Assembly: GCA_963709185.1 (NCBI GenBank)
Contig: CAVPVQ010000032.1
Location: forward strand, 133,042-197,041
Length of the DNA stretch: 64,000 bases
Direction: 5' to 3'
Origin: Roseiarcus sp963709185
GTDB lineage: Bacteria > Pseudomonadota > Alphaproteobacteria > Rhizobiales > Beijerinckiaceae
Both the position numbers and the translations under genes were made by a program. Each line of letters begins with the position of its first letter. Position 1 is the first letter of the stretch. The notes under the pieces were generated by a model, which was not told the DNA's origin, ran no database searches, and saw only the letters and a list, made by a program, of their open reading frames with translations. This document shows, piece by piece, positions 9,413-17,024 of this stretch.

Positions 9413-9853
9413 CTACCACACTCCGGTGTTGGGCATCGACAGCCACGGTTCGGCCGGTGGCAGCGAGTCTCCCTTTTGGATCAATTCGATCGAGATGTTG
9501 TCCGGCGTGCGCACAAAGGCCATGTGGCCGTCGCGTGGGGGCCGATTGATGGTCACGCCGGCCTGTCTCAGCTTCTCGCAAAAGGCGTAGATGTCTTCCA
9601 CCCGGTAGGCGAGATGGCCGAAGTTGCGCCCGCCGGTATAGACCTCCGGATCCCAGTTGTGGGTCAGCTCGACCAGCGGCGCCTGGTTCTTCTTCGCCTG
9701 CTCGACGTCGCCCGGCGCTGCGAGGAAGACCAGGGTGTAGCGCCCCTTTTCATTGTTGATCCGCCGCGTTTCGACAAGTCCGAAGGTCTGGACGAAGAAA
9801 TCGAGCGACGCGTCGAGGTCGGTGACGCGGATCATGGTGTGCAGAAATTCCAT
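9413..9853 (-). CDS. VOC-family protein, lactoylglutathione lyase-like
   Basis: This is a 146-aa single VOC-domain pair with two beta-alpha-beta-beta-beta halves. Opening MEFLHTMIRVTDLDASLDFF supplies the first metal-binding histidine. VELTHNWDPEVY, GHLAYRVEDIYAFCEKL and SIELIQKG hold the other expected metal and substrate residues of glyoxalase I (H-E-H-E). The likely reaction is isomerisation of the methylglyoxal-glutathione hemithioacetal to lactoylglutathione, though other VOC functions share this pattern. A GGAG ribosome-binding site precedes ATG 9853. A very long reading frame through 11860 on the same strand is only the shadow of the divergent transporter gene and is not used. Confidence 0.82.
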   Translation of the reverse strand: MEFLHTMIRVTDLDASLDFFVQTFGLVETRRINNEKGRYTLVFLAAPGDVEQAKKNQAPLVELTHNWDPEVYTGGRNFGHLAYRVEDIYAFCEKLRQAGVTINRPPRDGHMAFVRTPDNISIELIQKGDSLPPAEPWLSMPNTGVW

Positions 9854-9961
9854 TGCCTTGACTCCGTCGGTTGCTCCAAGCGATGCAGCGGAACATAACC
9901 GGCAATTCAGGTTGTGGAAGCCCCTGTTTCGTTTTTCCCTCGCGACCAGGCGAAAGTGACC

Positions 9962-11365
9962 ATGAAGCCGGACGCAAGCCGCGATCAGGACGCCCGGCGC
10001 AAACTGCGCGCCGCCTTCGCCTCGATCGTCGCCAGCGCCGGCCTGTCGCTGGCCAAATTGGCGGCGGGCTTGATGTCGGGATCGCTGGCGCTCGTCTCCG
10101 AGGGCGCACACAATGTGCTCGACACCGGCGCCAGCTGTCTGACCTATTTCGCGGTGCGCGAGGCCGACAAGCCCGCCGACAAGGAGCATCCGTTCGGCCA
10201 CGCCAAAATCGAGGCGGTGGCGGCGCTCGCGGAAACCGGACTGCTGGCGGTGCTGGCGGCGGCCGTCGCGGTGGAGGCGATCCAGCGCCTTGGCGGCGAA
10301 GCGGCCAAGGTCGACGCCAACGCTCTGGCTTTCGGCGTCATTGTCGTCTCTATCGCCGTCGATTTCGTTCGCTGGCGCGGTCTGACCAAGGTGGCGCGGG
10401 AGACCGGGAGCCAGGCGCTCGCCGCCGACGCCCTGCACTATTCGAGCGACCTCGTTTCGTCCCTGCTGGTTTTGGCCGGCCTGGCGGCGACCCGCTTCGG
10501 CTTTGCGCACGCCGACGCCATCGCGGCGATCGGCGTCGCCGCATTCATTGCGATCGCCGGGTTCCGACTCGGCCGCACCACGATCGACGCGCTCGTCGAC
10601 ACCGCGCCCGAAGGCCTCGCCGACCGTTTGGCGCGGACGATCGAGGCGCTGCCGGGCGTCGCGGCGATCGAGGCGATCCGTCTGCGCCCGAGCGGCGCGC
10701 AGATCATCGGCGAGGTCGGCATATTCGTTTCGCGCACGCTGCCGCTTGAGCGTGTGGCCGCGATCAAGGACAATGTCGCGCGCGCGATCGCCGCGGAATG
10801 GCCGCAAATGGCGGTCACGCTCACGGCGTATCCGCGCGCGCTCGACGACGAGAGCCTGCTCGAAAGCGTCCAACTGATCGCGACGCGCCTGCGCCTGGCC
10901 GTTCATCACGTCACGATTCAGCAGCTTGAGGCGCGCAAAAGCGTCAGTCTCGACATCGAGGTCGACGGGCGGATGAGGCTTGGCGAGGCGCATGATCTCG
11001 CCACGCGCCTTGAAAAGGCGATCGCCGACGAAATTGGTCCCGACATCGAAGTCGAGACTCACATCGAGCCGATGGAGACGCGGGAAATTCACGGCCGTGA
11101 CGCCGACCCGCCGTTGATCGCCAGGATCGCCGAAGCCCTGTCGGCAATCGCCGTCGGGCGGGGCCGCGCGGGCAACATCCACGATGTGCGCGTGCGCCAC
11201 ACGCCGGGGGGCTATTTTGTAAATTTTCATTGTTGGATCGATCCGGCTCTGTCCGTCGATGCGACGCATGACGAAGTCGACGCGCTGGAGCGCTCGCTGC
11301 GCGGCGAATTTCCCGACGTCATCCGCATCGTCGGTCATGCCGAGCCGACGCCGAAGCGAGCTTGA
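9962..11365 (+). CDS. Cation diffusion facilitator (CDF) family transporter
   Basis: This is a 467-aa inner-membrane metal/proton antiporter. The N-terminal membrane domain has about six segments. The first contains LVSEGAHNVLDTG, where an aspartate serves the metal site, and the fifth contains ADALHYSSDLVSS, the matching HxxxD site. KEHPFGHAKIEA is the classic CDF loop. Unusually, the C-terminal part is long (about 250 residues), with two repeats of the cytoplasmic metal-sensing fold, starting near IEALPGVAAIEAIRLRPSG and near LRLAVHHVTIQQLEARKSV. A GTG at 9914 would add 16 residues. ATG 9962 is chosen because family members begin close to the charged segment DARRKLRAAF. The metal cannot be assigned, and zinc, iron or manganese are all possible. 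Confidence 0.85.
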   Translation: MKPDASRDQDARRKLRAAFASIVASAGLSLAKLAAGLMSGSLALVSEGAHNVLDTGASCLTYFAVREADKPADKEHPFGHAKIEAVAALAETGLLAVLAAAVAVEAIQRLGGEAAKVDANALAFGVIVVSIAVDFVRWRGLTKVARETGSQALAADALHYSSDLVSSLLVLAGLAATRFGFAHADAIAAIGVAAFIAIAGFRLGRTTIDALVDTAPEGLADRLARTIEALPGVAAIEAIRLRPSGAQIIGEVGIFVSRTLPLERVAAIKDNVARAIAAEWPQMAVTLTAYPRALDDESLLESVQLIATRLRLAVHHVTIQQLEARKSVSLDIEVDGRMRLGEAHDLATRLEKAIADEIGPDIEVETHIEPMETREIHGRDADPPLIARIAEALSAIAVGRGRAGNIHDVRVRHTPGGYFVNFHCWIDPALSVDATHDEVDALERSLRGEFPDVIRIVGHAEPTPKRA

Positions 11366-11464
11366 CCGTCCACGCGCCGCGTAGATGTCGCGCACTCTTG
11401 GCCCGACGCCGGGAAAACTATAGTTATCGGAGCTGGACTTTGCGTCAGTGATTCGGCGGCATCG

Positions 11465-12397
11465 ATGGACTTCGACAACGAACAAGCGGACCTGCGCAGC
11501 GCCCATGTGATTGTCGTCGGCAATGAGAAGGGCGGCGCCGGCAAATCGACCATTTCGATTCACCTGACGGTGGCCTTGCTCAAGGCGGGCTATCGGGTCG
11601 CGACGATCGACCTCGACACGCGCCAGCAAACGCTGACGCGCTTCTTCGAGAACCGTCGCTCGTGGTCGGCGAGCGCCGTCTGGCCGATCGAACTGCCGCA
11701 TCACTGCGCGATGGCGCGGGGCGAGTCCGCCGATCTGCGCGAGAACGAAGCGCGCGAATTCGCGAGTTTCGCCGCCGCGATCGGCGCTGTCGAGCACCAC
11801 TACGAGTTTGTGGTGATCGATACGCCGGCTTCCGATAGCTATCTGATGCGGCTCGCCCATTCGCTGGCCGACACGCTGATTTCGCCGCTCAACGACAGCT
11901 ATATCGACGTCGACGTCTTTTCACGCGTCAACCATGACCGCAAGCAGCGCGGCGCGGTCGCCCACTACGCGGATCTGGTGCTCGAGGCGCGGCGGCGGCG
12001 CAGGCTCGTCGACAACGGCGTGATCGACTGGGTGATGGTGCGCAACCGCATGGCCTCGCTCGCCAGCAACAACGCCAGGCAGATCGCGGTCAGCATAGCC
12101 AAGCTCGCCGCCGAATTGCGCTTTCGCGTCGCCGATGGATTTCATGACCGCGTGATCTTCCGCGAGCTCTTCCCGATCGGCCTGACGGCGCTCGACGCGA
12201 TCGAACAGGGCGCGCAAAAAGGCGTGCTGACCTCCTCGCAGCGGGGCGCCCGCGAAGAGATCGAAAGCCTCGTCGATGCCCTGCAATTGCCGACGCGCAT
12301 GCCCGGCGTCGAGCACATCGACTGCCGCCGGCTATGGCATGCGAGGGTGTCGGACTATTATCGCGAGGCGCCGGGCGATAGTCGCGGCAGCGCGTAG
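11465..12397 (+). CDS. mipZ: MipZ, division-plane positioning ATPase
   Basis: This 310-aa ParA/MinD-type ATPase forms a gradient from the chromosome origin complex (ParB) and keeps FtsZ away from the poles in alphaproteobacteria. The deviant Walker A motif is NEKGGAGKSTISIH. ATIDLDTRQQTLTRFFENRR is the MipZ signature that separates it from ParA. FVVIDTPASDSYL is the Walker B region. NDSYIDVDVF and WVMVRNRMASLASNN follow, as in MipZ. The length and the order of motifs match the family. It is transcribed alone, followed by 258 bp and an outer-membrane protein gene. Confidence 0.92.
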   Translation: MDFDNEQADLRSAHVIVVGNEKGGAGKSTISIHLTVALLKAGYRVATIDLDTRQQTLTRFFENRRSWSASAVWPIELPHHCAMARGESADLRENEAREFASFAAAIGAVEHHYEFVVIDTPASDSYLMRLAHSLADTLISPLNDSYIDVDVFSRVNHDRKQRGAVAHYADLVLEARRRRRLVDNGVIDWVMVRNRMASLASNNARQIAVSIAKLAAELRFRVADGFHDRVIFRELFPIGLTALDAIEQGAQKGVLTSSQRGAREEIESLVDALQLPTRMPGVEHIDCRRLWHARVSDYYREAPGDSRGSA

Positions 12398-12607
12398 ACC
12401 GCTCCGGCCGAGCGGAAGCTTCGCTGCGCCGCCGCCCGAGGGCTGCACGCCGCGCTCGAATGGGCCCCCGACGCCTCGAGTTTCTCCACCGCCATGATCG
12501 CCAGGGCGCTCTTGTCGCCGCGGCCGCCCCCGCGCATGTCGCTGACGTCACGCCAGCTTCCTTGCGATCCGGCCGCCGAAGGCGGTTTCGCGCGATCTGA
12601 GGAATTC

Positions 12608-12628
12608 GTTAACCAACTTAAGGTTAAC
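12608..12628. promoter_or_regulatory. Palindrome GTTAACC-N7-GGTTAAC, CtrA-like candidate site
   Basis: A perfect 7-bp inverted repeat with a 7-base spacer (AACTTAA) lies 28 bp before the GTG start of the outer-membrane protein gene. TTAACC matches the half-site of the cell-cycle regulator CtrA, and the spacer adds another TTAA. CtrA binding is an inference from these half-sites. The palindrome itself is seen directly. Confidence 0.45.
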
Positions 12629-12655
12629 GTTCCGTTGGGCAATCAGGGGCGAACC

Positions 12656-14338
12656 GTGAATCGTTACTTCGTTCTGGCGGGCTTGTGCATCGCAGGCGGC
12701 GGCAGCGCCTTTGCCGCGGACCTCGACGTCATGGCGCAGACGCCATTGCCGGAATTGACGCCGGGAGGCGCGCGCTGGGACGGTTTGACGATGGGCGTCA
12801 ACGGCGGCGGGCTGTGGGCGCCAAGCCAAAGCGAGACGCAGGTCTGGTATCCCGAATCAATCGCGCCGGTGGGCATTCCAAATTCTTTCTCGTTTTCATC
12901 CTATGCGGGGATGGTCGGCGCACAGATCGGCTTCAACAAGCAATGGGGCAGCCTGGTCATCGGGGCGGTGGGCGACTATGACTACGTCGGCGGCGCCACG
13001 GCCAAGCAATCGGGGTCCGGGACCTATCTCGGAGTCGGCTACAATTTCGTGCAATCCCAGCAGTTGCAGTCCCTGGGCACGATTCGCGGGCGCATCGGTT
13101 TCACCCCGATCAACGACGCGCTGATCTACGCCACCGCGGGTCTTGCATTCGGTCAAACCCAGACCTCGAGCAGTCTGGCCTTCGCCTCCGGCCCGGTCTA
13201 CGCCGGCTCGCACAACGACGTCACGGTGGGCCTGACGGCGGGCGGGGGCGTCGAATATGCGCTGGGTCCGCAGTGGTCGATCGGCGCCGAATTTCTCTAC
13301 TACAATCTCGGCGACGCCCACGTCGTGGGAACGCCGAACTTCATCGTTCCGGCCGGCTTCGTCTCGCCCGAATCCGACTCCACCTTCGCCTTCCGGGGCT
13401 ACACCTTGCGCCTGGGCGTGAACTATCAGTTCGACGCCCCGAACGGCATGTCGCTGGCGGGCGGGTTGCCGGACCCGACCAGCGAAATCCTGGGTGAATT
13501 CGGCGTGCGCGCCGGCATGTCCACAAGCACCGCCCGCACCAAGCTCTACGACACAACCGGCGCCGTGCTGCTGTCGCAGCTCACCTACCACAATCCCACC
13601 GCCGCGACGGGCGAGTTCTACGCAAGGCTCGAGCATCCGACGTCGGGCTTTTTCGTCAAGGGCTTCGCGGGCATCGGCAAGGAGTCCGGCGGGACGTTGC
13701 AGGACGAAGATTTTCCGCCCGGCGTATCGCCCTATTCGTCGACCAACAGCTCGCTCAGCGACGGCCGTCTCGGTTATGCCGACATCGATATCGGCTACTA
13801 CGCGCTGACCAACGGCTGGTACAAGCTGGGCGGCTTCGCCGGTTATCATTTTCTCGACGAACGCTTCAACGCCTTCGGTTGCGCGCAGACGGCCAGCAAT
13901 CCGAATATTTGCGGACCGGGGCCGGCCGCCGTCAGCGCGGCCAATCTCGTGATCAGCGACGAAGGCCGGTGGAATTCGGCCCGCCTCGGGCTCGCCGCCG
14001 AGTTGGCGCTGCCCGCCGGCTTCTCCGTCCGCGCCGAGGCGGCGTGGCTGCCATACATGAACTTCAGTGGCGGCAACGACCACTGGTTGCGCGAGCCCGA
14101 CGATTTCTCGGGCACGATCCCGGAAACCGGAACCGGCTCGAACGGCTACCAGGTCGAAGGCGAAATCGATTACGCCCTGGCGCAAAACTTCGCCGTCGGA
14201 ATCGGCGGCCGCTACTGGTCGATGAACGCCAAGGGCGAGGCGCAGTTTCAGGAGGTCACCTCCAACGGCGCGCCGCAGGTCGCGACGTTCCAGACCCAGC
14301 GCACCCAGGTCTTCGTGCAAACGACCTATCGCTTCTGA
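12656..14338 (+). CDS. Outer-membrane protein with two tandem beta-barrel domains
   Basis: This is a 560-aa exported protein. The signal peptide is about 20 residues, ending SAFA before ADLDVMAQ. The first barrel is Omp25/RopB-like, with GGGVEYALGPQWSIGAEF, and closes with LRLGVNYQF near residue 260. A second barrel of about 300 residues follows, beginning FGVRAGMSTSTARTKLYD and ending QVFVQTTYRF, with a terminal aromatic residue as recognised by the Bam complex. Both halves alternate hydrophobic residues as beta strands do. The usual family length is one barrel of about 200-280 aa, so this is a fusion. GTG 12656 is chosen because AGGGG precedes it and the signal peptide starts there. A reading frame from 12494 adds no plausible sequence. 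Confidence 0.8.
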   Translation: MNRYFVLAGLCIAGGGSAFAADLDVMAQTPLPELTPGGARWDGLTMGVNGGGLWAPSQSETQVWYPESIAPVGIPNSFSFSSYAGMVGAQIGFNKQWGSLVIGAVGDYDYVGGATAKQSGSGTYLGVGYNFVQSQQLQSLGTIRGRIGFTPINDALIYATAGLAFGQTQTSSSLAFASGPVYAGSHNDVTVGLTAGGGVEYALGPQWSIGAEFLYYNLGDAHVVGTPNFIVPAGFVSPESDSTFAFRGYTLRLGVNYQFDAPNGMSLAGGLPDPTSEILGEFGVRAGMSTSTARTKLYDTTGAVLLSQLTYHNPTAATGEFYARLEHPTSGFFVKGFAGIGKESGGTLQDEDFPPGVSPYSSTNSSLSDGRLGYADIDIGYYALTNGWYKLGGFAGYHFLDERFNAFGCAQTASNPNICGPGPAAVSAANLVISDEGRWNSARLGLAAELALPAGFSVRAEAAWLPYMNFSGGNDHWLREPDDFSGTIPETGTGSNGYQVEGEIDYALAQNFAVGIGGRYWSMNAKGEAQFQEVTSNGAPQVATFQTQRTQVFVQTTYRF

Positions 14339-14488
14339 TCGCGCCGTCACGATCCCGCAACGCGGCGGCTCGAATGGGGGCTGTGGCCTGATCGCCGCGC
14401 GCGCGACGTTGTGTCGATCCACCCGCCGGTCTTGCGGCGGCGCGAGGCCTACTGAACGCCCTGCGGCTTCCGGGAGCTGACGCTCCGG

Positions 14489-16825
14489 TCAGGCGACGTC
14501 GGCCAAGGCCGGCAGGCGATGCGCGGCCGGCGATTTCGGCAAAGCCAGCAGGACGACGGTGCCCTCGCCCAAGGTCGAATTGATGCGCAGCGAGCCGCCG
14601 TGCAGTTCGACGAGGGAATTGGCGATGGCGAGGCCGAGGCCCGAGCCCTTCATGCCATTGGCGAGCATCGTCTCGGCCTGCTCGAACGGCCGCCCGAGTC
14701 GCGACAGGTCGGCGCTGGCGATCCCCGGACCGGAATCTTCGACGTAGATGTAGACCTGCTCGTTAAAGGCCTGCGCGCCGACGCTGATGGCGCCGCCGTC
14801 AGGCGTGAACTTGACCGCATTGCGCAACAACGTCACCAGAATGCGCTCGACTGCTTCGCGGTCGGCGTGGATCGTTTCCACGGCGCTCACGTCGATTTCG
14901 ATCGCCAGGCTCTTGGCCCGCGCCGTCCCCTCGATGTCGTGAATTGCATTGCTGATCGCCGATTCGACGCCGAATTCGCTTCTGTTGAGCCGCACGCGAC
15001 CCGCCTCGAGGCTCGACATGTCGAGCACGTCGGTGACGACGTGCAGCAGATATTGGCCGCTCTCATGGATGTGCGAGCAATAGTCGCGGTATTTGGGCGA
15101 GCCCAACGGGCCGAACGGCTGCTGCTCCATCATCTCTGAAAAGCCGATAATCGCGTTCAGCGGCGTGCGCAATTCATGACTCATGTTGGCGAGGAACTCG
15201 GCCTTCGCGCGATTGGCCATCTCCGCGCGGGCCTTTTGCTCGAGATGGCGCTCGGCGAGGTCGGCCAATTGCTGCGCCTGCGCCTCCAGGGATTGGCGGG
15301 ACTGGCGCAGTTCGGCGATCGTCGCCAGCAGACGGCGCTCCGAGTCCATCAACTGCTCTTCGTGGCGTTTGAGCGCGGTGATGTCGGTGCCGACCGAGAC
15401 GTATCCGCCGTCTCTCGTGCGCCGTTCGTTGACCTGCAGCCAACGCCCATCCGTCAGGCGCGCCTCATAAGTCTTCGCCGTTTCGCGACCGTGCGCGGGC
15501 ATGCGTGGATCGAGGAGCACTTCGCTGTCGACGATCGGCGCCGCCCCCTTGGCCGCGAGTTCCGCGTAGGGCGCGCCGGGGCGCATGCTCTCGACCGGCA
15601 AATTGTGAAGACGCTGGTATTTCGAATTGCACAGCACCAGGCGGTTCGAGGAATCCCACAGCACGAACGCTTCCGAGATGGCCTCGATCGCCTCACGCAG
15701 CCGTTGATCAGCGAGGGCGGTGGTTTCCGCGAGGTTCTTTTGCTCGGTGATGTCGACGGCGATACCGACGAGATGAGGACCGGCCGCCGGGCTGTCCTGA
15801 ACGAGCTCGGCGCGGGCGCGCAGCCAAATCCATTCGCCGGCGCCGTTGCGAATGCGGAATTCGTGATCCACCGATTGCTGCTGGGCGTCGATCGCCAGTC
15901 TTGCGAGGCCCGCCAATTTGTCATCGTCGGGATGAATCATCGCGCTGAAGTCGCCGAGGGAAAGAAATTCAAGCGACGGCGGCATGTCGAGAAGCTCGTA
16001 CATCGACCGCGACCAGTGAATCCGTCCCCGGGCGAGATCCCAGTCCCACAGCCCGCATCGGCCGCGGTTGAGCGCCATGTCGACGCGGTTGCGCGCGCGC
16101 CGCGCCGTGCGTTCCCTGGCGCGCGCGCGTTTGATTTGCGTGACATAGGCGACGGTCGCGCCGAGCAGCACGACGCTCGTCGAAGCGAGCAGCAATGTGG
16201 TGATGAACGCCGCCTCGCGCCACGGCTCGAGCAGGTCGCCGATCCGCATCGTGAACGCCATTTGCGCGAGAGGCGCGCGCAGCGTCCGCACGGTCGCGAA
16301 TTCATCGGCGCCGTCCGCCGCCTCGATGGGCAGCACGCCCGCCTTGTCCGCGAAGGTCGTCAACGGCTGGCTCGCGCCGAGCCGGGCGTTCAATGTCGTC
16401 TCGGCGTCCGTGGCGATTGGCTCGCTCGCCAGGACCCGGCCGTCGACGTCGGCCAGCATCACCTGACCAACATGCAGTTCCGGGTTCGCGGCAAGAACGC
16501 TGCGCAGCAAGTCGCCCGGCGCCAGTTCGGGCATGTTGGCCAGCGCCTGGTTGAGGCGCGTCGCCAGGATCGAGGCCCGCATATCGACTTCGCGCGCGGC
16601 CGCGCCAAGCGCGCGCTGTCGGTCGGCGCGAAGATGGCCGACCGCGGCGACCGCCAGAAGGGCGAGAAACAACAGCGCGACGGCAGGGATCAGGTAGCGA
16701 AGCCAGGTCTCGAAGGCCAACGAACGCGCGCTGGCGCTGTCATTCAGCGGTTGGGTGATCGACTTGGCGATTTCCCGCCACGCAACGGCGCGCACCTCCT
16801 CCGTTGCCGCGTTCGCACGCGCCAT
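14489..16825 (-). CDS. PleC-like PAS sensor histidine kinase
   Basis: This 778-aa membrane sensor kinase/phosphatase has a transmembrane helix near residues 45-65, a periplasmic sensor region and a second helix near 205-228. A PAS domain (LWDWDLARGRIHWSRSM) with PAC motif (VGIAVDITEQK) and a second PAS domain (EAISEAFVLWDSSNRLVLC) follow. A short coiled coil then leads into the HisKA box NMSHELRTPLNAIIGFSEMM with the phospho-acceptor histidine near residue 550. The HATPase domain has LLRNAVKFTP (N box), DSGPGI (G1) and GSGLGLAI (G2). There is no receiver domain. The kinase core resembles PleC/DivJ, which control DivK in alphaproteobacteria, and proximity to pepN fits the pleC neighbourhood I recall from rhizobia. 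ATG 16825 has AGGGGG upstream. Confidence 0.8.
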   Translation of the reverse strand: MARANAATEEVRAVAWREIAKSITQPLNDSASARSLAFETWLRYLIPAVALLFLALLAVAAVGHLRADRQRALGAAAREVDMRASILATRLNQALANMPELAPGDLLRSVLAANPELHVGQVMLADVDGRVLASEPIATDAETTLNARLGASQPLTTFADKAGVLPIEAADGADEFATVRTLRAPLAQMAFTMRIGDLLEPWREAAFITTLLLASTSVVLLGATVAYVTQIKRARARERTARRARNRVDMALNRGRCGLWDWDLARGRIHWSRSMYELLDMPPSLEFLSLGDFSAMIHPDDDKLAGLARLAIDAQQQSVDHEFRIRNGAGEWIWLRARAELVQDSPAAGPHLVGIAVDITEQKNLAETTALADQRLREAIEAISEAFVLWDSSNRLVLCNSKYQRLHNLPVESMRPGAPYAELAAKGAAPIVDSEVLLDPRMPAHGRETAKTYEARLTDGRWLQVNERRTRDGGYVSVGTDITALKRHEEQLMDSERRLLATIAELRQSRQSLEAQAQQLADLAERHLEQKARAEMANRAKAEFLANMSHELRTPLNAIIGFSEMMEQQPFGPLGSPKYRDYCSHIHESGQYLLHVVTDVLDMSSLEAGRVRLNRSEFGVESAISNAIHDIEGTARAKSLAIEIDVSAVETIHADREAVERILVTLLRNAVKFTPDGGAISVGAQAFNEQVYIYVEDSGPGIASADLSRLGRPFEQAETMLANGMKGSGLGLAIANSLVELHGGSLRINSTLGEGTVVLLALPKSPAAHRLPALADVA

Positions 16826-17024
16826 TGTGGCCCCCTCATCCCCATCAATCCTGACCCGGTGAAATGTGCCGCACCGCACCGAATCACTCTGATAAGAATC
16901 CTTGTCCGAATCTTTGTCCAGAACTTAATGAAAGGTTGACGGGAATAGTTGATGTCGAGGCAAGCCTGCTCCCGCGCTCGAGATTTTCGCGGCGCGGCGC
17001 GCGCAATTCGGAGCGGCGCGGCGT

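Noticed and set aside
9413..11860. Reverse ORF of 815 codons spanning the CDF transporter
   Set aside because: Only its last 146 codons are a real VOC-family gene; the rest is antisense to the transporter.
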